Shown: positions 16,118 through 27,847, counted from the stretch's first letter. The stretch: DNA of 64,000 nt from Massilia aquatica (GCF_011682045.1 NZ_VVIW01000007.1:186001-250000); one strand, 5' to 3'. Notes: generated by a model from the letters alone, not told the origin. Numbers and translations are program-made.

Positions 16118-17977
16118 ATGTCATTTAAACCTTTGTCCACCCTACGCCGGGGTTTCGGCATGTTCTGGAACGTCATCGACAGCACGCGCCGGGGCGTGCT
16201 CAACGTGCTGTTCCTGATCATCGTGGTTCTCCTGCTGATGGCGATCTTCGGCGGCGGCGTCAAGCCGATCGCGGCCAAGACCGCATTGGTCCTCGAAATC
16301 AAGGGCGACCTGGTCGAGCAGCACAGCGGCAACGTGCGCGACGCGCTCATGGCCAATGTGGGCGGCGGCGACGTGCGCAAATCGGTCCAGCTGCGCGACG
16401 TGCTCACCGTGCTCGATAGCGCCGCCAAAGACCCGCAGATCAGCAGCGTGCTGCTTTTGCTCGACCAGATGGATGGCGCCGGCCTGGCCATGCTCAACGA
16501 AGTCGGTCTGGCGGTCGAACGGGTCAAGGCGGCCGGCAAACCGGTCATCGCCTGGGGCAGCAGTTTCGACCAGCGCCAGTACCGCATCGCCTCGCACGCC
16601 ACCCAGGTGTATGTGCATCCGATGGGCTCCGTCCACATCGAAGGTTTCGGCCGCTATCGCAACTACTACCGCGATGCGCTCGACAAGGTCGGCGTGACGG
16701 TCAACCTGATCAAGGTCGGTACCTACAAGAGCTTCGCCGAGCCGTACATCGGCAACGGTCCGTCGCCGGCCGCCGCCGAAGCGGACGCCTTCCTGTACAA
16801 CGCCCTGTGGGCCGGCTACACCGCCGACGTCGAGAAAAACCGCAAGCTGCCGGCCGGCTGGATCGCCCAGAAAATCGAAGCGCTGCCGGCCCTGATGGAA
16901 GAAGCCGGCGGCGACACCGGCAAGCTGGCCCTGGCCACCAAAATGGTGGACGGCCTGAAAACGCGCGACGAAGTGCGCGCCATGATGATCACGCGCGGTG
17001 CCCCGGATGACGACGGCAAGAGCTTCCGCCAGGTGGGTTTCGACGAGTACCTGGCGCGCCTGCGTCCGCAGATGTTCGGCGACGGCATTGGCGTGATCGT
17101 GGCCGCCGGCGAAATCACCGACGGCAATGCGCCGGCCGGTTCGATCGGCGGCCTGTCCACCGCGAACCTGATCCGCAAGGCGCGCGAAGACAAGCAAATC
17201 AAGGCGGTCGTGCTGCGCGTCGATTCGCCAGGCGGCAGCGCCTTCGGTTCGGAACTGATCCGGCGCGAGCTGGAACTGACGCGCGCCGCCGGCAAGCCGG
17301 TGGTGGTGTCGATGGGCAGCGTGGCGGCCTCCGGCGGCTACTGGATTTCGATGGCCTCCGACGAAGTCTTTGCCGACCGCGCCACCATCACCGGTTCGAT
17401 CGGCGTGTTCGCGATCCTGCCGACGGCTGAAAAAGTGGTCGACAAGCTGGGCATCCACACCGCCGGCACCACCACCACCTGGCTGGCCGATGCCTATAAC
17501 CCAATGCGTCCGCTCGACCCGCGCTTCACCCAGGTGATCCAGAGCAGCATCAACCATATTTACAATGACTTCACCACCAAGGCCGCGGCGGCGCGCAAGA
17601 CCACCCAGCCGAAGATCGACGAAGTGGGGCAGGGCCGCGTATGGACCGGCGTGCAAGCCAGGGAACGCGGCCTGGTCGACACCATCGGCAGCTACACCGA
17701 CGCGCTCAAGTCGGCCGCCAGGCGCGCCAAGCTGGCCGAGGGCTACCGCGTGGCCTACATCGAGCGCGATGTGTCGCCGTTCGAGCGCTTCGTGACCATG
17801 TTCGGCGTCAGCGCCGCGCAAGCGGTCAACATCGAGGTCAAACTGGGCCTGATGCCAAGCGGCGTGCCATCGAGCGCCGTGGCCGAAGTGAGCAAGGAAC
17901 TGGGCTGGCTGTCCGAGATGACCAACGGCCGCAAGCCGTTCGCGGCGGTCACCCATTGCATGTGCACCGCGCCCTGA
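16118..17977 (+). CDS. sppA: Signal peptide peptidase SppA, 67 kDa type
   Basis: 619 residues, the full tandem-domain length of the E. coli-type enzyme. A membrane anchor lies at ~27-47 (LNVLFLIIVVLLLMAIFGG). Lys204 in VGTYKSFAEPY and Ser405 in MGSVAASGGYW correspond to the Lys/Ser catalytic dyad split between the two halves. DSPGGSAFGSELIRRE is the conserved strand ahead of the Ser. The enzyme degrades cleaved signal peptides in the cytoplasmic membrane, facing the periplasm. A hairpin follows at 17995. It may be co-transcribed with the symporter. Confidence 0.96.
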   Translation: MSFKPLSTLRRGFGMFWNVIDSTRRGVLNVLFLIIVVLLLMAIFGGGVKPIAAKTALVLEIKGDLVEQHSGNVRDALMANVGGGDVRKSVQLRDVLTVLDSAAKDPQISSVLLLLDQMDGAGLAMLNEVGLAVERVKAAGKPVIAWGSSFDQRQYRIASHATQVYVHPMGSVHIEGFGRYRNYYRDALDKVGVTVNLIKVGTYKSFAEPYIGNGPSPAAAEADAFLYNALWAGYTADVEKNRKLPAGWIAQKIEALPALMEEAGGDTGKLALATKMVDGLKTRDEVRAMMITRGAPDDDGKSFRQVGFDEYLARLRPQMFGDGIGVIVAAGEITDGNAPAGSIGGLSTANLIRKAREDKQIKAVVLRVDSPGGSAFGSELIRRELELTRAAGKPVVVSMGSVAASGGYWISMASDEVFADRATITGSIGVFAILPTAEKVVDKLGIHTAGTTTTWLADAYNPMRPLDPRFTQVIQSSINHIYNDFTTKAAAARKTTQPKIDEVGQGRVWTGVQARERGLVDTIGSYTDALKSAARRAKLAEGYRVAYIERDVSPFERFVTMFGVSAAQAVNIEVKLGLMPSGVPSSAVAEVSKELGWLSEMTNGRKPFAAVTHCMCTAP

Positions 17978-17994
17978 GGTTTTTCTGCACGACG

Positions 17995-18019
17995 CGGATG
18001 GGCAAACCCTGCCCATCCG
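17995..18019 (+). terminator. Hairpin downstream of sppA
   Basis: Perfect 10-bp arms CGGATGGGCA and TGCCCATCCG around a 5-nt loop, 17 nt after the sppA stop. No T-run follows, so the terminator call is tentative. Confidence 0.5.
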
Positions 18020-18111
18020 CCCGCAAGGCCATCAATTTGTAGCGACTTTGTAACGCCATGTAGCCTGTTACAAACTCGCCCGCAACCCATCGTCTCCCTA
18101 TGAAAACGCAG

Positions 18112-18141
18112 CCGCCGCCGGACCATTGGTTCCGGCGGCGG
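18112..18141. repeat. GC-rich 11-bp inverted repeat before the efflux operon
   Basis: Arms CCGCCGCCGGA (18112-18122) and TCCGGCGGCGG (18131-18141), 8-nt loop. It sits between the sppA hairpin and the efflux operon and could be a second termination or REP-like element; no T-run. Confidence 0.45.
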
Positions 18142-18271
18142 TGCGCGCGCGTCCTTACAGTGCACAAATCGCCCGATTCCGGCGCCCGTTGGCCCTGCCG
18201 CGAAACATGCTTTTTGCCTTCTCCATGCTAGAGTTGCTTCAATAATCGTTGCAATCAAGACAAGGAAAAGC

Positions 18272-19561
18272 ATGAACCCATCACCTTCCCAGCCACGGCG
18301 CAGCCGCCGTGCCAAGATCATCGGTAGCGTGATTGCCGTACTCGCCATGGCCGGACTCGGCACACTGGCGTGGTACCTGACCCACCAGCCGGCGGCTGGC
18401 CCCGGCGGCGCCCCTGGCGCTCCCGGAGCGGCCGGCCCTGGCGGCGCTCCCGCTGCTGGTGGGGGCGGGCGTGGTGGACGCGGCGGCGGCATGGCCACCA
18501 CGGTCGGCGTGGCCACCGCCGAACGCACCGACATCCCGGTCATCCTCGACGCCCTCGGCACCGTCACCGCCGCCGCCACGGCCACGGTGCGCCCGCAAGT
18601 GTCGGGCATCCTGCAAAAGGTCCACTTCAGCGAAGGGCAGCTGGTCAAGGCCGGACAGGTGATGGCCAGCATCGACCCGCGTCCGTTCGAGATGGCGCTG
18701 ATGCAGGCCGCCGGCACGCGCCAGCGCAACGAAGCGCAACTGGAAAGCGCCAAAGTCACGCTGGAGCGCTACCGCACGCTGCTCACCCAGGACTCGATCG
18801 CGCGCCAGGAAGTCGACACGCAGGCCGCGCTGGTCAAGCAGCTGCAAGGCACCGCCATGACCGACCGCGCCGCCGAAGGGGTGGCGCGCCTGAACCTGGG
18901 CTACACCCAGGTCAAGGCGCCGATCACGGGCCGGGTTGGCCTGCGCGTGATCGACATGGGTAACCTGGTCGGCAGCGGCGACGCCAACGGCATCGCCGTG
19001 ATCACCCAGCTCTCGCCGATCGACGTTGAATTCGCCGTGCCGCAAGACCGCGTGCCCGACCTGCAGGGACGCATCCGCGACAGCGCCGGCCTGCCCGCCA
19101 CCGCCTTCGACCGCACCCGTACCACGTCGCTCGCCAAAGGCGAATTCAAGGCGCTCGACAACCAGGTCGATGTGCAGACCGGTACCGTGCGCGCCAAGGC
19201 GCGCTTCGCCAACGACGACCAGGCGCTGTTCCCCAGCCAGTTCGTCAACCTGCGCCTTGAACTGCGCACCATCAAGGATGCGGTGGTGGTGCCGGTGACC
19301 GCGCTGCGCCACGGCAGCACGGGCGACTTTGTGTACGTGCTCAATGCCGCCGAACGCACGGTCGCCGTGCGGCCCGTCACGCGCGGCCAGGCCACGGTCG
19401 ACAAGGTCGAAGTGAAAACCGGTCTCAAAGCCGGCGAGCAGGTCATTACCGAAGGCGCCGACCGCCTCAAGGACGGCGCCAGGGTGACCCTGCCGACCGA
19501 CAAGCCGGCAGCCGGCGCCGCTGGCGGGCGCCGCCGCCAGCGTGAAGGAGCGCCGCAATGA
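18272..19561 (+). CDS. mdtA: RND efflux periplasmic adaptor subunit (MdtA-like)
   Basis: 429 residues, ATG at 18272 with AAGGAAAAGC upstream. An N-terminal membrane anchor or uncleaved signal (~12-32) is followed by a Gly/Ala/Pro-rich linker (~36-72) of unusual length, then the lipoyl/barrel-sandwich halves ([32 protein letters not shown]), a coiled-coil hairpin ([17 protein letters not shown]) and the beta-barrel and membrane-proximal domains. It bridges the inner-membrane pump to the outer-membrane channel. It is the first gene of a four-gene operon. The closest named system by order (adaptor, two pumps, outer-membrane factor) is MdtABC, which in enterobacteria exports novobiocin, bile salts and metals; substrates here are unknown. 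Confidence 0.93.
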   Translation: MNPSPSQPRRSRRAKIIGSVIAVLAMAGLGTLAWYLTHQPAAGPGGAPGAPGAAGPGGAPAAGGGGRGGRGGGMATTVGVATAERTDIPVILDALGTVTAAATATVRPQVSGILQKVHFSEGQLVKAGQVMASIDPRPFEMALMQAAGTRQRNEAQLESAKVTLERYRTLLTQDSIARQEVDTQAALVKQLQGTAMTDRAAEGVARLNLGYTQVKAPITGRVGLRVIDMGNLVGSGDANGIAVITQLSPIDVEFAVPQDRVPDLQGRIRDSAGLPATAFDRTRTTSLAKGEFKALDNQVDVQTGTVRAKARFANDDQALFPSQFVNLRLELRTIKDAVVVPVTALRHGSTGDFVYVLNAAERTVAVRPVTRGQATVDKVEVKTGLKAGEQVITEGADRLKDGARVTLPTDKPAAGAAGGRRRQREGAPQ

Positions 19562-19601
19562 TGGTGGCGCGCGATGCCACGCGCGGTGCAGGGGGTGCGC
19601 G

Positions 19602-22600
19602 ATGAATCCGTCGGCCCCGTTCATCGCCCGCCCGGTCGCCACCTCGCTGCTGATGCTGGCGATCGTGCTGGCCGGTTTTGTCGGCTTCAAGTTCCTGCCG
19701 CTGTCGGCGCTGCCGCAGGTCGACTTCCCGACCATCCAGGTGCAGACCCTGTACCCGGGCGCCAGCCCCGAAGTCATGGCGCGCACCGTCACGGCGCCAC
19801 TGGAACGCCGCTTCGGCCAGATGTCCGGCCTGCAGCGCATGAGTTCCACCAGCGCCTCGGGCGTGTCCATCGTCACGCTGCAGTTCGGACTCGGGCAAAC
19901 GCTCGACGTGGCCGAGCAGGAGGTGCAGGCGGCCATTAACGCCGGCGGCTCGCTGCTGCCGGCAGACCTGCCGGCGCCGCCGGTGTACGCCAAGGTCAAT
20001 CCGGCCGACGCGCCGGTGCTCACGCTCGCCATCACGTCCGACACGGTGCCGCTGACCGAGGTGCAGAATCTTGTCAACACGCGCCTGGCGCTGAAAATCA
20101 GCCAGGTGTCGGGCGTGGGCCTGGTCACCCTGAGCGGCGGACAGCGCCCGGCGGTGCGCATCCAGGCCGATACCGGCGCGCTGGCAACCTACGGCCTCGG
20201 GCTCGATACCTTGCGCAGCGCGATCTCGGGCGCCAACGCCAATAGTGCCAAGGGCAACTTCGACGGTCCCACGCGCTCTTACGCGATCAACGCCAACGAC
20301 CAGCTGCTGACCGTGCTTGACTATGAAAAACTGATCGTCGCCTACCGCAATGGCGCCCCGGTGCGCCTGTCGGACGTGGCCAAGGTGGTCGACAGCGCCG
20401 AAAACGTGAAATTGGGCGCCTGGGCCAACATGAAGCCGGCCATTATCCTGAACGTGCAGCGCCAGCCCGGCGCCAACGTCATCGCCACCGTGGACGCCAT
20501 CAAGGAACGCCTGCCCGAAATGCAAGCGAGCCTGCCCGGCGCGCTGCGGCTCGACGTTCTGTCCGACCGCACCACTGGCATCCGCGCCTCGGTCACCCAC
20601 GTCGAACTGGAACTGCTGCTGGCCGTGGCGCTGGTGGTGCTGGTCATTTTCGCTTTCTTGCACAGCGTGCGCGCCACGGTCATTGCCAGCCTGGCCGTGC
20701 CGATCTCGCTGATCGGCACCTGCGGCGCCATGTACCTGCTCGGCTACAGCCTGAATAACCTGTCGCTGATGGCGCTGACGATTGCCACCGGTTTCGTGGT
20801 CGATGACGCCATCGTCATGATCGAAAACATTGCGCGCTACATCGAAGAAGGCGAAACGCCGATGGCGGCCGCCATCAAGGGCGCCGCGCAGATCGGCTTT
20901 ACCATCATTTCGCTGACGGTGTCGCTGATCGCCGTGTTGATTCCCTTGCTGTTCATGGGCGACGTGGTGGGGCGCCTGTTCCGCGAGTTCGCCATCACCC
21001 TGGCCATTACCATCCTGATATCGGGCGTGGTGTCCTTGACCCTGGTGCCGATGATGGCGGCGCGCTGGCTGAAAAGCCATGAGGACGAAAAGCCGGGCCG
21101 CATGGCGCAACGCACCCAGGCGTTTTTTGACCGCGTGATCGTGCGCTACGGCCATGCCCTGAACTGGGTGCTGGCGCGCCAGGGATTGACCTTGCTGGTC
21201 GCCCTGGCCACCCTGGTGCTCACCGCCGTGCTGTACATCCTGATCCCGAAGGGCCTGTTTCCGACCCAGGATACCGGCCAGCTCCAGGCGCGCGTGGAAA
21301 TGCGCCAGTCGATCTCGTACGACCGCATGGCCGAACTGCAGCAGGCGGCGGGCAAGGCGATCCTGGCCGACCCCGATGTGGAGTCGCTCAGCTCCAACGT
21401 CGGCGTCGACGCGGCCAACAACACCATGCTGCACACCGGCCGCATGCTGATCAACCTGAAGCACGACAAGGCGTCCAGCCAGGCCGAGATCATGGAACGC
21501 CTGCGCCGCCGCGTGGCCGACGTGGCCGGCATTACCCTGTACCTGCAACCGACCCAGGATCTGACCATCGACGCCGAAAGCGGCCCGACCCTGTACCGGG
21601 TCTCGCTCGAAGGGGCCGACAGCGCCACCGTCAGCCAGTGGGCCAGCGCGCTGGTCAAGCACCTCCAGCAAAACAAGCAGGTGACCAACGTGGTGACCGA
21701 CGCCGGCGCCACCGGCACCTCGGCGTTCGTGAGCATCGACCGCGACACGGCCTCGCGCCTGTCGGTCACCGCCGCCTCGATCGACGACGCCCTGTACAGC
21801 GCCTACGGCCAGCGCATCGTCTCGACCATCTTCACCGAGACCAACCAGTACCGCGTGATCCTGGAAGCGCAGCGCGACGCGCAGATGTCGATCGCCACGC
21901 TCGGCCAGTTGCCGATCAAGACCGCCTCCGGCAAGACCACACCGCTGTCGGCGGTCGCCACCATCACCGAACAGCCGGCGCCGCTGCAAATCACCCACGT
22001 CGCGCAATACCCGGCCACTACCATCGGTTTCGATACCGCGCCCGGCGTCTCGCTCGGCCAGTCGGTCGAAGCGATCCGCGCCGCCGCGCTGGAGATCAAG
22101 CTGCCGGCATCGGTCACCATGACCTTCCTGGGTGCGGCCGGCGCCTACCAGGCGTCACTGTCGAACCAGCTGTGGCTGATCCTGGCGGCGGTGGTGTGCG
22201 TGTACATCGTGCTGGGCGTGCTGTACGAAAGCTATGTGCATCCGCTGACGATCCTCTCCACCCTGCCGTCGGCCGGCGTGGGCGCGCTGCTGGCGCTGAT
22301 GATCAGCGGGCAGGACCTGGGCGTGATCGGCATCATCGGCATCATCCTCCTGATCGGCATCGTCAAGAAGAACGCCATCATGATGATCGACTTCGCCATC
22401 GAGGCCGAGCGCGAGAAGGGCATGGCCCCGCGCGAAGCGATCCAGCAGGCCGCGCTGCTGCGCTTCCGGCCGATTTTGATGACGACCCTGGCCGCGCTGT
22501 TCGCGGCGGTGCCGCTCATGCTGGGCTGGGGCGAGGGCGCCGAATTGCGCCGCCCATTGGGACTGGCCATTTTCGGTGGCCTGATCGTCAGCCAGCTGCT

Positions 22601-22706
22601 CACGCTGTTTACGACGCCGGTGATTTACCTCGGCTTCGACAGCCTGGCGCGGCGCTGGTCGCGTAAAGATGCCGCTCCCGTTTCTGCGGGCGAGGTTGCC
22701 AAGTGA
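19602..22706 (+). CDS. mdtB: RND multidrug efflux pump, MdtB-like
   Basis: 1034 residues from the ATG at 19602, standard RND length. An upstream frame start at 19542 lies in the adaptor gene's tail. The signatures are [19 protein letters not shown] at the N-terminus, twelve expected TM helices, and the TM4 proton-relay acids in [18 protein letters not shown] domain repeats are visible as matching '[11 protein letters not shown]' and 'FLFPTLAV'-type stretches in each half. The second pump gene overlaps its stop. Two different pump subunits made together usually form a heterotrimer in MdtBC. Confidence 0.94.
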   Translation: MNPSAPFIARPVATSLLMLAIVLAGFVGFKFLPLSALPQVDFPTIQVQTLYPGASPEVMARTVTAPLERRFGQMSGLQRMSSTSASGVSIVTLQFGLGQTLDVAEQEVQAAINAGGSLLPADLPAPPVYAKVNPADAPVLTLAITSDTVPLTEVQNLVNTRLALKISQVSGVGLVTLSGGQRPAVRIQADTGALATYGLGLDTLRSAISGANANSAKGNFDGPTRSYAINANDQLLTVLDYEKLIVAYRNGAPVRLSDVAKVVDSAENVKLGAWANMKPAIILNVQRQPGANVIATVDAIKERLPEMQASLPGALRLDVLSDRTTGIRASVTHVELELLLAVALVVLVIFAFLHSVRATVIASLAVPISLIGTCGAMYLLGYSLNNLSLMALTIATGFVVDDAIVMIENIARYIEEGETPMAAAIKGAAQIGFTIISLTVSLIAVLIPLLFMGDVVGRLFREFAITLAITILISGVVSLTLVPMMAARWLKSHEDEKPGRMAQRTQAFFDRVIVRYGHALNWVLARQGLTLLVALATLVLTAVLYILIPKGLFPTQDTGQLQARVEMRQSISYDRMAELQQAAGKAILADPDVESLSSNVGVDAANNTMLHTGRMLINLKHDKASSQAEIMERLRRRVADVAGITLYLQPTQDLTIDAESGPTLYRVSLEGADSATVSQWASALVKHLQQNKQVTNVVTDAGATGTSAFVSIDRDTASRLSVTAASIDDALYSAYGQRIVSTIFTETNQYRVILEAQRDAQMSIATLGQLPIKTASGKTTPLSAVATITEQPAPLQITHVAQYPATTIGFDTAPGVSLGQSVEAIRAAALEIKLPASVTMTFLGAAGAYQASLSNQLWLILAAVVCVYIVLGVLYESYVHPLTILSTLPSAGVGALLALMISGQDLGVIGIIGIILLIGIVKKNAIMMIDFAIEAEREKGMAPREAIQQAALLRFRPILMTTLAALFAAVPLMLGWGEGAELRRPLGLAIFGGLIVSQLLTLFTTPVIYLGFDSLARRWSRKDAAPVSAGEVAK

Positions 22707-25700
22707 ACCTGTCCGAACCCTTTGTCCGGCGCCCGATCGCCACCGTCCTGCTCACGCTGGGCATTGCGCTGGCCGGCATCGGCGCGTTCTTCGTGCTGCC
22801 GGTCTCGCCGCTGCCGCAGGTGGATTTTCCGACCATCTCGGTGAGCGCATCGCTGCCGGGCGCCAGCCCCGACACCATGTCCACCAGCGTGGCCACCCCG
22901 CTGGAACGGCGCCTCGGCGTCATCTCCGGCGTGAACGAAATGACCTCGTCGAGCGGCAGCGGCTCGACCCGCGTGAGCCTGCAGTTCGACTTGAACCGCA
23001 AGATCGATTCGGCCGCGCGCGAAGTGCAGGCGGCGATTAGCGCCGCCCGCGCCGACCTGCCGTCCACGCTCAAGAGCAACCCGACCTACCGCAAGGCCAA
23101 TCCGTCCGACGCGCCGATTATCATCCTGGCGCTCACTTCCAAAACCAAGTCGCCCGGCCAGATCTTCGAGTCGGTATCGAACCTGGTGCAGCAAAAGCTG
23201 GCGCAGGTGCAGGGCGTGGGCGACGTGGAAATCGGCGGCGGCTCGCTGCCGGCGGTGCGCGTCGAGCTGCTGCCGTATGCGCTGAACCGCTACGGCGTCT
23301 CGACCGAAGACGTGCGCGCCGCGATCCAGTCGACCAATGCCAATCGCCCCAAGGGCGCCATCGAAGGCAACGGCCTGCGCCTGCAGATCTACTCGCAGGC
23401 CAGCACCGCCACCGGCGGGCGCAGCGCGGCCGACTACCGCAGCCTGGTGGTCGCCTGGCGCAACGGCGCCGCCGTGCGCCTGGACGACGTGGCAGAAGTA
23501 ATCGACGGCGTCGAAAACGTCAATACACTGGGTCTGTTCAACGGCCAGCCGGCCGTGATCGTGCTGATCACGCGCCAGCCCGGCGCCAACGTCATCGAAA
23601 CGGTGGACGGCGTGCGCGCCCTGATTCCATCATTGCAGGCGCAATTGCCGCAGGACGTGAAGCTGGAAGTGGCCTCCGACAGCACCAACTCCATCCGCTC
23701 GTCGCTGGCCGAAATCGAGCTGACCCTGATCATCTCGATCTTGCTGGTGGTGCTGGTCGTCAGCCTGTTCCTGCGCAGCGTGCGCGCCACCATCATCCCG
23801 GCGGTGGCCACCGTGGTGTCGCTGCTCGGCACCTTCGGCGTGATGTACATGCTCGGTTTTTCCCTGAACAACCTGTCGCTGATGGCGCTGACCGTGGCCA
23901 CCGGCTTCGTGGTCGACGACGCCATCGTCGTGCTGGAAAACACCGCGCGCCATATCGAAAACGGCATGGACCGCATGCAGGCGGCGCTGCTCGGCGCGCG
24001 CGAAGTGGGCTTTACGGTGCTCTCGATCAGCCTGTCGCTGGTGGCGGTGTTCATTCCGCTGCTGTTCATGGGCGGGCAGGTGGGCCGCCTGTTCCGCGAA
24101 TTCGCCGTCACCCTGTCGGCGGCGGTAATGATTTCGCTGGTCATTTCGCTCACAACTACCCCGATGATGTGCGCCTGGCTGCTTAAACCGACCGATATCG
24201 AACGCCAGCCCGGCCGCCTTGCGCGCTGGGCCGAACGCGGTTTCGACCGCATCCACAAGGCGTACGAGCATTCGCTCGACTGGGCGCTGGACAGCATCGC
24301 GCTGGTGATGCTGATCTTCGTGTTCGTCATCGGCCTGAATGTGTACCTGTTTTCCGCCGCGCCGAAAGGCTTCTTTCCGCAGCAGGACACGGGCCAGATC
24401 AGCGGCGGCATCCGCGCCGACCAGAGCATTTCGTTCCAGGCCATGCAGGCCAAGTTGAAGCAACTGGTCGACATCATCCGGCGCGATCCGGCGGTGGCCA
24501 CGGTGGTCGGCTTTACCGGCGGCGGGCGGGCAGGGGGCGGTTTCATGTTCATCAACCTTAAACCGGTATCCGAACGTACCGATGGCGGCCAGGCCGTGAT
24601 TGCGCGCCTGCGTCCGCAACTGGCCAGGGTGACCGGCGTGTCGATGTTCCTCAACCCGGTGCAGGACCTGCGCATGGGCGGGCGCCAGTCCAACTCGACC
24701 TACCAGTACACCTTAAAGAGCGACAACCGCGCCGACCTCAAACTATGGGCCGGCAAGCTGGCCGATTCCATGAAGCGGCAAAGCGCGCTGGTCGATGTGG
24801 ACACCGACCAGGCCGAAAACGGGGTCGAGATGTTCGTCCAGATCGACAAGGACAGCGCCGCGCGCCTCGGCATCAACCCGCGCGACGTCGACAATGCGCT
24901 CTACAACGCCTTCGGCCAGCGCCAGGTGACGACCATCTACGATGAACTCAATCAGTACAGCGTGATCATGGGCGTGGCAAAGCAGTACCAGCAGTCGCCC
25001 GAAGCGCTGAACGATGTGTACGTGCCCTCGCGCGGCACATCCAGTTCCGGTGGCGCCGCCACGCCGGCCAACACCACCGCCTCGCGCGATCCATCCAGCG
25101 GGCAGGCTTTGAGCAGTGAAGCGACCACGATGGTGCCGCTGTCGGCAATCGCCAGCTTTGCCGAAAGCTCGACGCCCACTTCCGTTAACCACCAGGACGG
25201 GGAACTGGCGACGACGGTGTCGTTCAATCTGGCGCCGGGCAGCAACCTGGCCGCCGGCCAGGCCGCCGTCAAGCAGGCCGAGGCCGATATCGGCATGCCG
25301 AACAATGTGCGCGGCAGCTTCCAGGGCACGGCGCGCGCGGCCGACGAATCGAACAAGGAACAACCGATGCTGATTGCGGCGGCCATCGTCGTTATCTATA
25401 TCGTGCTCGGCATCCTGTACGAAAGCCTGGTGCACCCGATCACGGTGCTCTCGACCTTGCCGTCGGCCGGCGTGGGCGCGGTGCTGGCCCTGCTGCTGTT
25501 CAAGATGGAGTTTTCCATCATCGCCCTGATCGGCGTGTTTTTGCTGATCGGGATCGTGAAGAAGAATGCGATCCTGATCATCGACTTCGCGCTCGAGGCC
25601 GAGCGCACGCGCGGCCTGTCGCCTTTGGCGGCGGTGCGCGAAGCGTGCCTGCTGCGCTTTCGCCCGATTTTGATGACTACCCTGGCCGCCGCGCTGGGCG

Positions 25701-25912
25701 CCTTGCCGCTGGCGATCGGATTCGGCGAAGGCTCCGAGCTGCGCCGCCCGCTCGGCATCGCCATCATCGGGGGGCTGATTGCCAGCCAGGTTTTGACCCT
25801 GCTCACCACCCCCGTCGTCTACGTCGTCATGGACAAGCTGCGCCGGCGCAGCCCCGCCGAGCGCCAGCCCGGTCATCACGCCGACAACGCTGCCTCACCT
25901 AATCCACAATGA
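22703..25912 (+). CDS. mdtC: RND multidrug efflux pump, MdtC-like
   Basis: 1069 residues from a GTG start at 22703 that overlaps the mdtB stop by 4 nt, suggesting translational coupling. It shares with MdtB the [17 protein letters not shown]4 motif and the C-terminal [19 protein letters not shown]. An extra Ser/Thr/Ala-rich stretch of ~35 residues (near residues 777-805: [19 protein letters not shown]) lies in the periplasmic part and explains the greater length; MdtB lacks it. It is the second pump of the presumed MdtBC complex. Confidence 0.94.
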   Translation: MNLSEPFVRRPIATVLLTLGIALAGIGAFFVLPVSPLPQVDFPTISVSASLPGASPDTMSTSVATPLERRLGVISGVNEMTSSSGSGSTRVSLQFDLNRKIDSAAREVQAAISAARADLPSTLKSNPTYRKANPSDAPIIILALTSKTKSPGQIFESVSNLVQQKLAQVQGVGDVEIGGGSLPAVRVELLPYALNRYGVSTEDVRAAIQSTNANRPKGAIEGNGLRLQIYSQASTATGGRSAADYRSLVVAWRNGAAVRLDDVAEVIDGVENVNTLGLFNGQPAVIVLITRQPGANVIETVDGVRALIPSLQAQLPQDVKLEVASDSTNSIRSSLAEIELTLIISILLVVLVVSLFLRSVRATIIPAVATVVSLLGTFGVMYMLGFSLNNLSLMALTVATGFVVDDAIVVLENTARHIENGMDRMQAALLGAREVGFTVLSISLSLVAVFIPLLFMGGQVGRLFREFAVTLSAAVMISLVISLTTTPMMCAWLLKPTDIERQPGRLARWAERGFDRIHKAYEHSLDWALDSIALVMLIFVFVIGLNVYLFSAAPKGFFPQQDTGQISGGIRADQSISFQAMQAKLKQLVDIIRRDPAVATVVGFTGGGRAGGGFMFINLKPVSERTDGGQAVIARLRPQLARVTGVSMFLNPVQDLRMGGRQSNSTYQYTLKSDNRADLKLWAGKLADSMKRQSALVDVDTDQAENGVEMFVQIDKDSAARLGINPRDVDNALYNAFGQRQVTTIYDELNQYSVIMGVAKQYQQSPEALNDVYVPSRGTSSSGGAATPANTTASRDPSSGQALSSEATTMVPLSAIASFAESSTPTSVNHQDGELATTVSFNLAPGSNLAAGQAAVKQAEADIGMPNNVRGSFQGTARAADESNKEQPMLIAAAIVVIYIVLGILYESLVHPITVLSTLPSAGVGAVLALLLFKMEFSIIALIGVFLLIGIVKKNAILIIDFALEAERTRGLSPLAAVREACLLRFRPILMTTLAAALGALPLAIGFGEGSELRRPLGIAIIGGLIASQVLTLLTTPVVYVVMDKLRRRSPAERQPGHHADNAASPNPQ

Positions 25913-27306
25913 GTAATCCTATGTGCGCAAACAAGCTCCTTCATCTTCTGCCGCTGGCCGCTTTTTTGCTGAGCGGCTGCGCCGTCGGCCCGGCTTACGT
26001 CAAGCCCACCACGCCTGAACCGGCTGCCTTCAAGGAAGCGCAGGGCTGGTCACCCGCCGCCCCGGCCGATGCACTCGACCGGGGCTCCTGGTGGACCCTG
26101 TTCAACGATCCGATTCTCAATGGGCTGGCGGCGCAGATCGACGTATCGAACCAGAACGTGGCCGCCGCCGTGGCCTCGTATGCGCAAGCGCGCTCGCAGG
26201 TAGCGCAGCAGCGTGCCTCGCTGTTTCCGAGCGTGTCGCTCAGTACCAGCGGCGAGCGTTCGGGCACGCGCAATGCCGGAGCGGATAACAACTACCGCCT
26301 CAACATCGGCACCAGCTGGGAGCCCGACCTGTGGGGCCGCCTGCGCGCCGGCGTGAGCGCGGCCAGCGCCAATGCCCAGGCCAGCGCCGCCGACCTGACG
26401 TCCGCGCGCCTGTCGGCCCAGGGCGAACTGGCGGCCAATTATTTCGTGGTGCGCCAGACCGACGCCCAGGCGGCGCTGCTGGCGACCACCATCGAAGGCT
26501 ACCAGCGGGTGCTGCAGATCACGCAGAACCGCTTCGACGCCGGCATTGCCACCAAGTCCGACGTCTTGCAGGCGCAGACCCAATTGTCCAACGCCCAAAT
26601 CGACGCCTTGTCGCTGGCGCGCCAGCGCGCCCAGTTCGAACACGCCATCGCTATCTTGCTGGGCAAGGCGCCGGCCGACTTTACCCTGGCCAGCGCGCCA
26701 TGGCAGGCGTTCGTGCCGGAGATTCCGGCCGGCGTGCCGTCGGCGCTGCTGCAGCGCCGGCCCGACATCGCCGCCGCCGAACGGCGCGTGGCGTCGGCCA
26801 ATGAGCAGATCGGCATCGCCCGCTCGGCCTACTATCCGAACATCGGCCTGACCGCGTCCGTGGGCAACGGTGGCAGCCGCGTGTCGGACCTGTTCAGCGC
26901 CTCGAACGCGCTGTGGTCCTTTGGCCTGAGCGCGGCGCATAGCCTGTTCAACGCGGGCGCCACGCGCGCCAGCGTGGCGGGCGCCGAGGCCAGTCAGCAG
27001 GCAGCGGTGGCGCGCTACCGCCAGACGGTGCTCGACGCCTTTGGCGACGTGGAAAACCAGCTCTCCGCCACGCGCGTGCTGGCGCAGCAGCTGGTGCTGC
27101 GCCGCCAGGCATCCGAATCGGCCGACCAGGTCGAGGCGCAGATCCTCAACCGCTACAAGGCGGGGCAGGTGAGCTACAGCGAAGTGGTGCAGGCCCAGGC
27201 CAGCGCGCTGTCGGCGCGGCGCGCGCTGGTGCAGGCGCAGGGCGACCGCCAGAGCACCGCGATTTCGTTAATCCAGGCATTGGGCGGCGGCTGGCAAGCG
27301 CAGTAA
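25909..27306 (+). CDS. Outer-membrane efflux lipoprotein (NodT/OprM type)
   Basis: 465 residues, ATG at 25909 overlapping the mdtC stop as ATGA. A second in-frame ATG at 25921 gives a tighter lipoprotein signal; both reach the lipobox LLSGC (Cys ~24). The body shows the two outer-membrane-factor repeats with the coiled-coil channel helices (ARLSAQGELAANYFVVRQTD, then the matched C-terminal RYRQTVLDAFGDVENQL) and the typical RRPDIAAAERRVASANEQIG. It should trimerise into the channel partnering the RND pump. The operon is thus complete. No BaeSR-like regulator is next to it. Confidence 0.94.
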   Translation: MSNPMCANKLLHLLPLAAFLLSGCAVGPAYVKPTTPEPAAFKEAQGWSPAAPADALDRGSWWTLFNDPILNGLAAQIDVSNQNVAAAVASYAQARSQVAQQRASLFPSVSLSTSGERSGTRNAGADNNYRLNIGTSWEPDLWGRLRAGVSAASANAQASAADLTSARLSAQGELAANYFVVRQTDAQAALLATTIEGYQRVLQITQNRFDAGIATKSDVLQAQTQLSNAQIDALSLARQRAQFEHAIAILLGKAPADFTLASAPWQAFVPEIPAGVPSALLQRRPDIAAAERRVASANEQIGIARSAYYPNIGLTASVGNGGSRVSDLFSASNALWSFGLSAAHSLFNAGATRASVAGAEASQQAAVARYRQTVLDAFGDVENQLSATRVLAQQLVLRRQASESADQVEAQILNRYKAGQVSYSEVVQAQASALSARRALVQAQGDRQSTAISLIQALGGGWQAQ

Positions 27307-27315
27307 AATAGATGG

Positions 27316-27816
27316 ATGAACAGCACAACCTCCCCATCCAGTAACACCGAGCCCGCCTGCTACGAAGTACGGCGCTCCACCATCCACGGCAACGGCGTCT
27401 TTGCCACGCGCGACATCGAGCCGGGCGAGCAGATCGCCGAATACACGGGCGAGCGCATCACGTCCGACGAATCGGCGCTGCGCGCCGAAGCCGGCGGCGG
27501 GCCGGTCAACCACACGTTTTTCTTTTCGCTGGCCGACGGCATGGTCATCGACGGTGGCCGTGGCGGCAACGATTCGCGCTTCATCAACCACGCTTGCGAA
27601 CCGAATTGCGAAGCCCAGGAAGACGAGGGCAGGGTGTTCATCTACGCCCTGCACCCGATCATGCGCGACGAAGAACTCAAATACAACTACGCGCTGATCT
27701 ACGAAGAGCGGCACACGCCGGCTGTCAAAAAAGCGTTCGAGTGCCGCTGCGGCGCGCCGACCTGCACCGGCACCATGCTGGCGCCCAAAAAGCGCAAGCG
27801 CGCCAAGGCTGGCTGA
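27316..27816 (+). CDS. SET domain protein lysine methyltransferase
   Basis: 166 residues. SET motifs are in order: GNGVFATRDIEPGEQIAEYTGE near the N-terminus (residues ~25-46), the SAM/active-site motif RFINHACEPNC (88-98), then YALHPIMRDEELKYNY with the conserved Tyr. A post-SET zinc cluster follows: ECRCGAP with C143, C145 and C150 (CTGTM). A basic tail KKRKRAKAG ends the protein. This is a eukaryote-like SET protein. The substrate (ribosomal protein, nucleoid protein or host histone) is unknown; bacterial histone-like substrates are inference. It converges with the WG-repeat array, 31 nt apart. Confidence 0.92.
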   Translation: MNSTTSPSSNTEPACYEVRRSTIHGNGVFATRDIEPGEQIAEYTGERITSDESALRAEAGGGPVNHTFFFSLADGMVIDGGRGGNDSRFINHACEPNCEAQEDEGRVFIYALHPIMRDEELKYNYALIYEERHTPAVKKAFECRCGAPTCTGTMLAPKKRKRAKAG

Positions 27817-27820
27817 CCGC

Positions 27821-27844
27821 CATTGCCCAGGCATGTCGGCAATG
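27821..27844. terminator. Short inverted repeat between convergent SET and WG genes
   Basis: CATTGCC (27821-27827) and GGCAATG (27838-27844) with a 10-nt loop lie between the two stops. It could act on both strands; there is no T-run and the stem is only 7 bp. Confidence 0.3.
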
Positions 27845-27847
27845 ACG

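Noticed and set aside
16142-18016. 624-codon minus-strand ORF opposite sppA
   Set aside because: Antisense to a well-supported gene, with biased composition and no ribosome site.
19467-22007. 846-codon ORF on the minus strand opposite mdtB
   Set aside because: The translation is His/Arg/Gln-rich with no domain pattern, and it is exactly antisense to a conserved RND pump; a GC-rich shadow frame.
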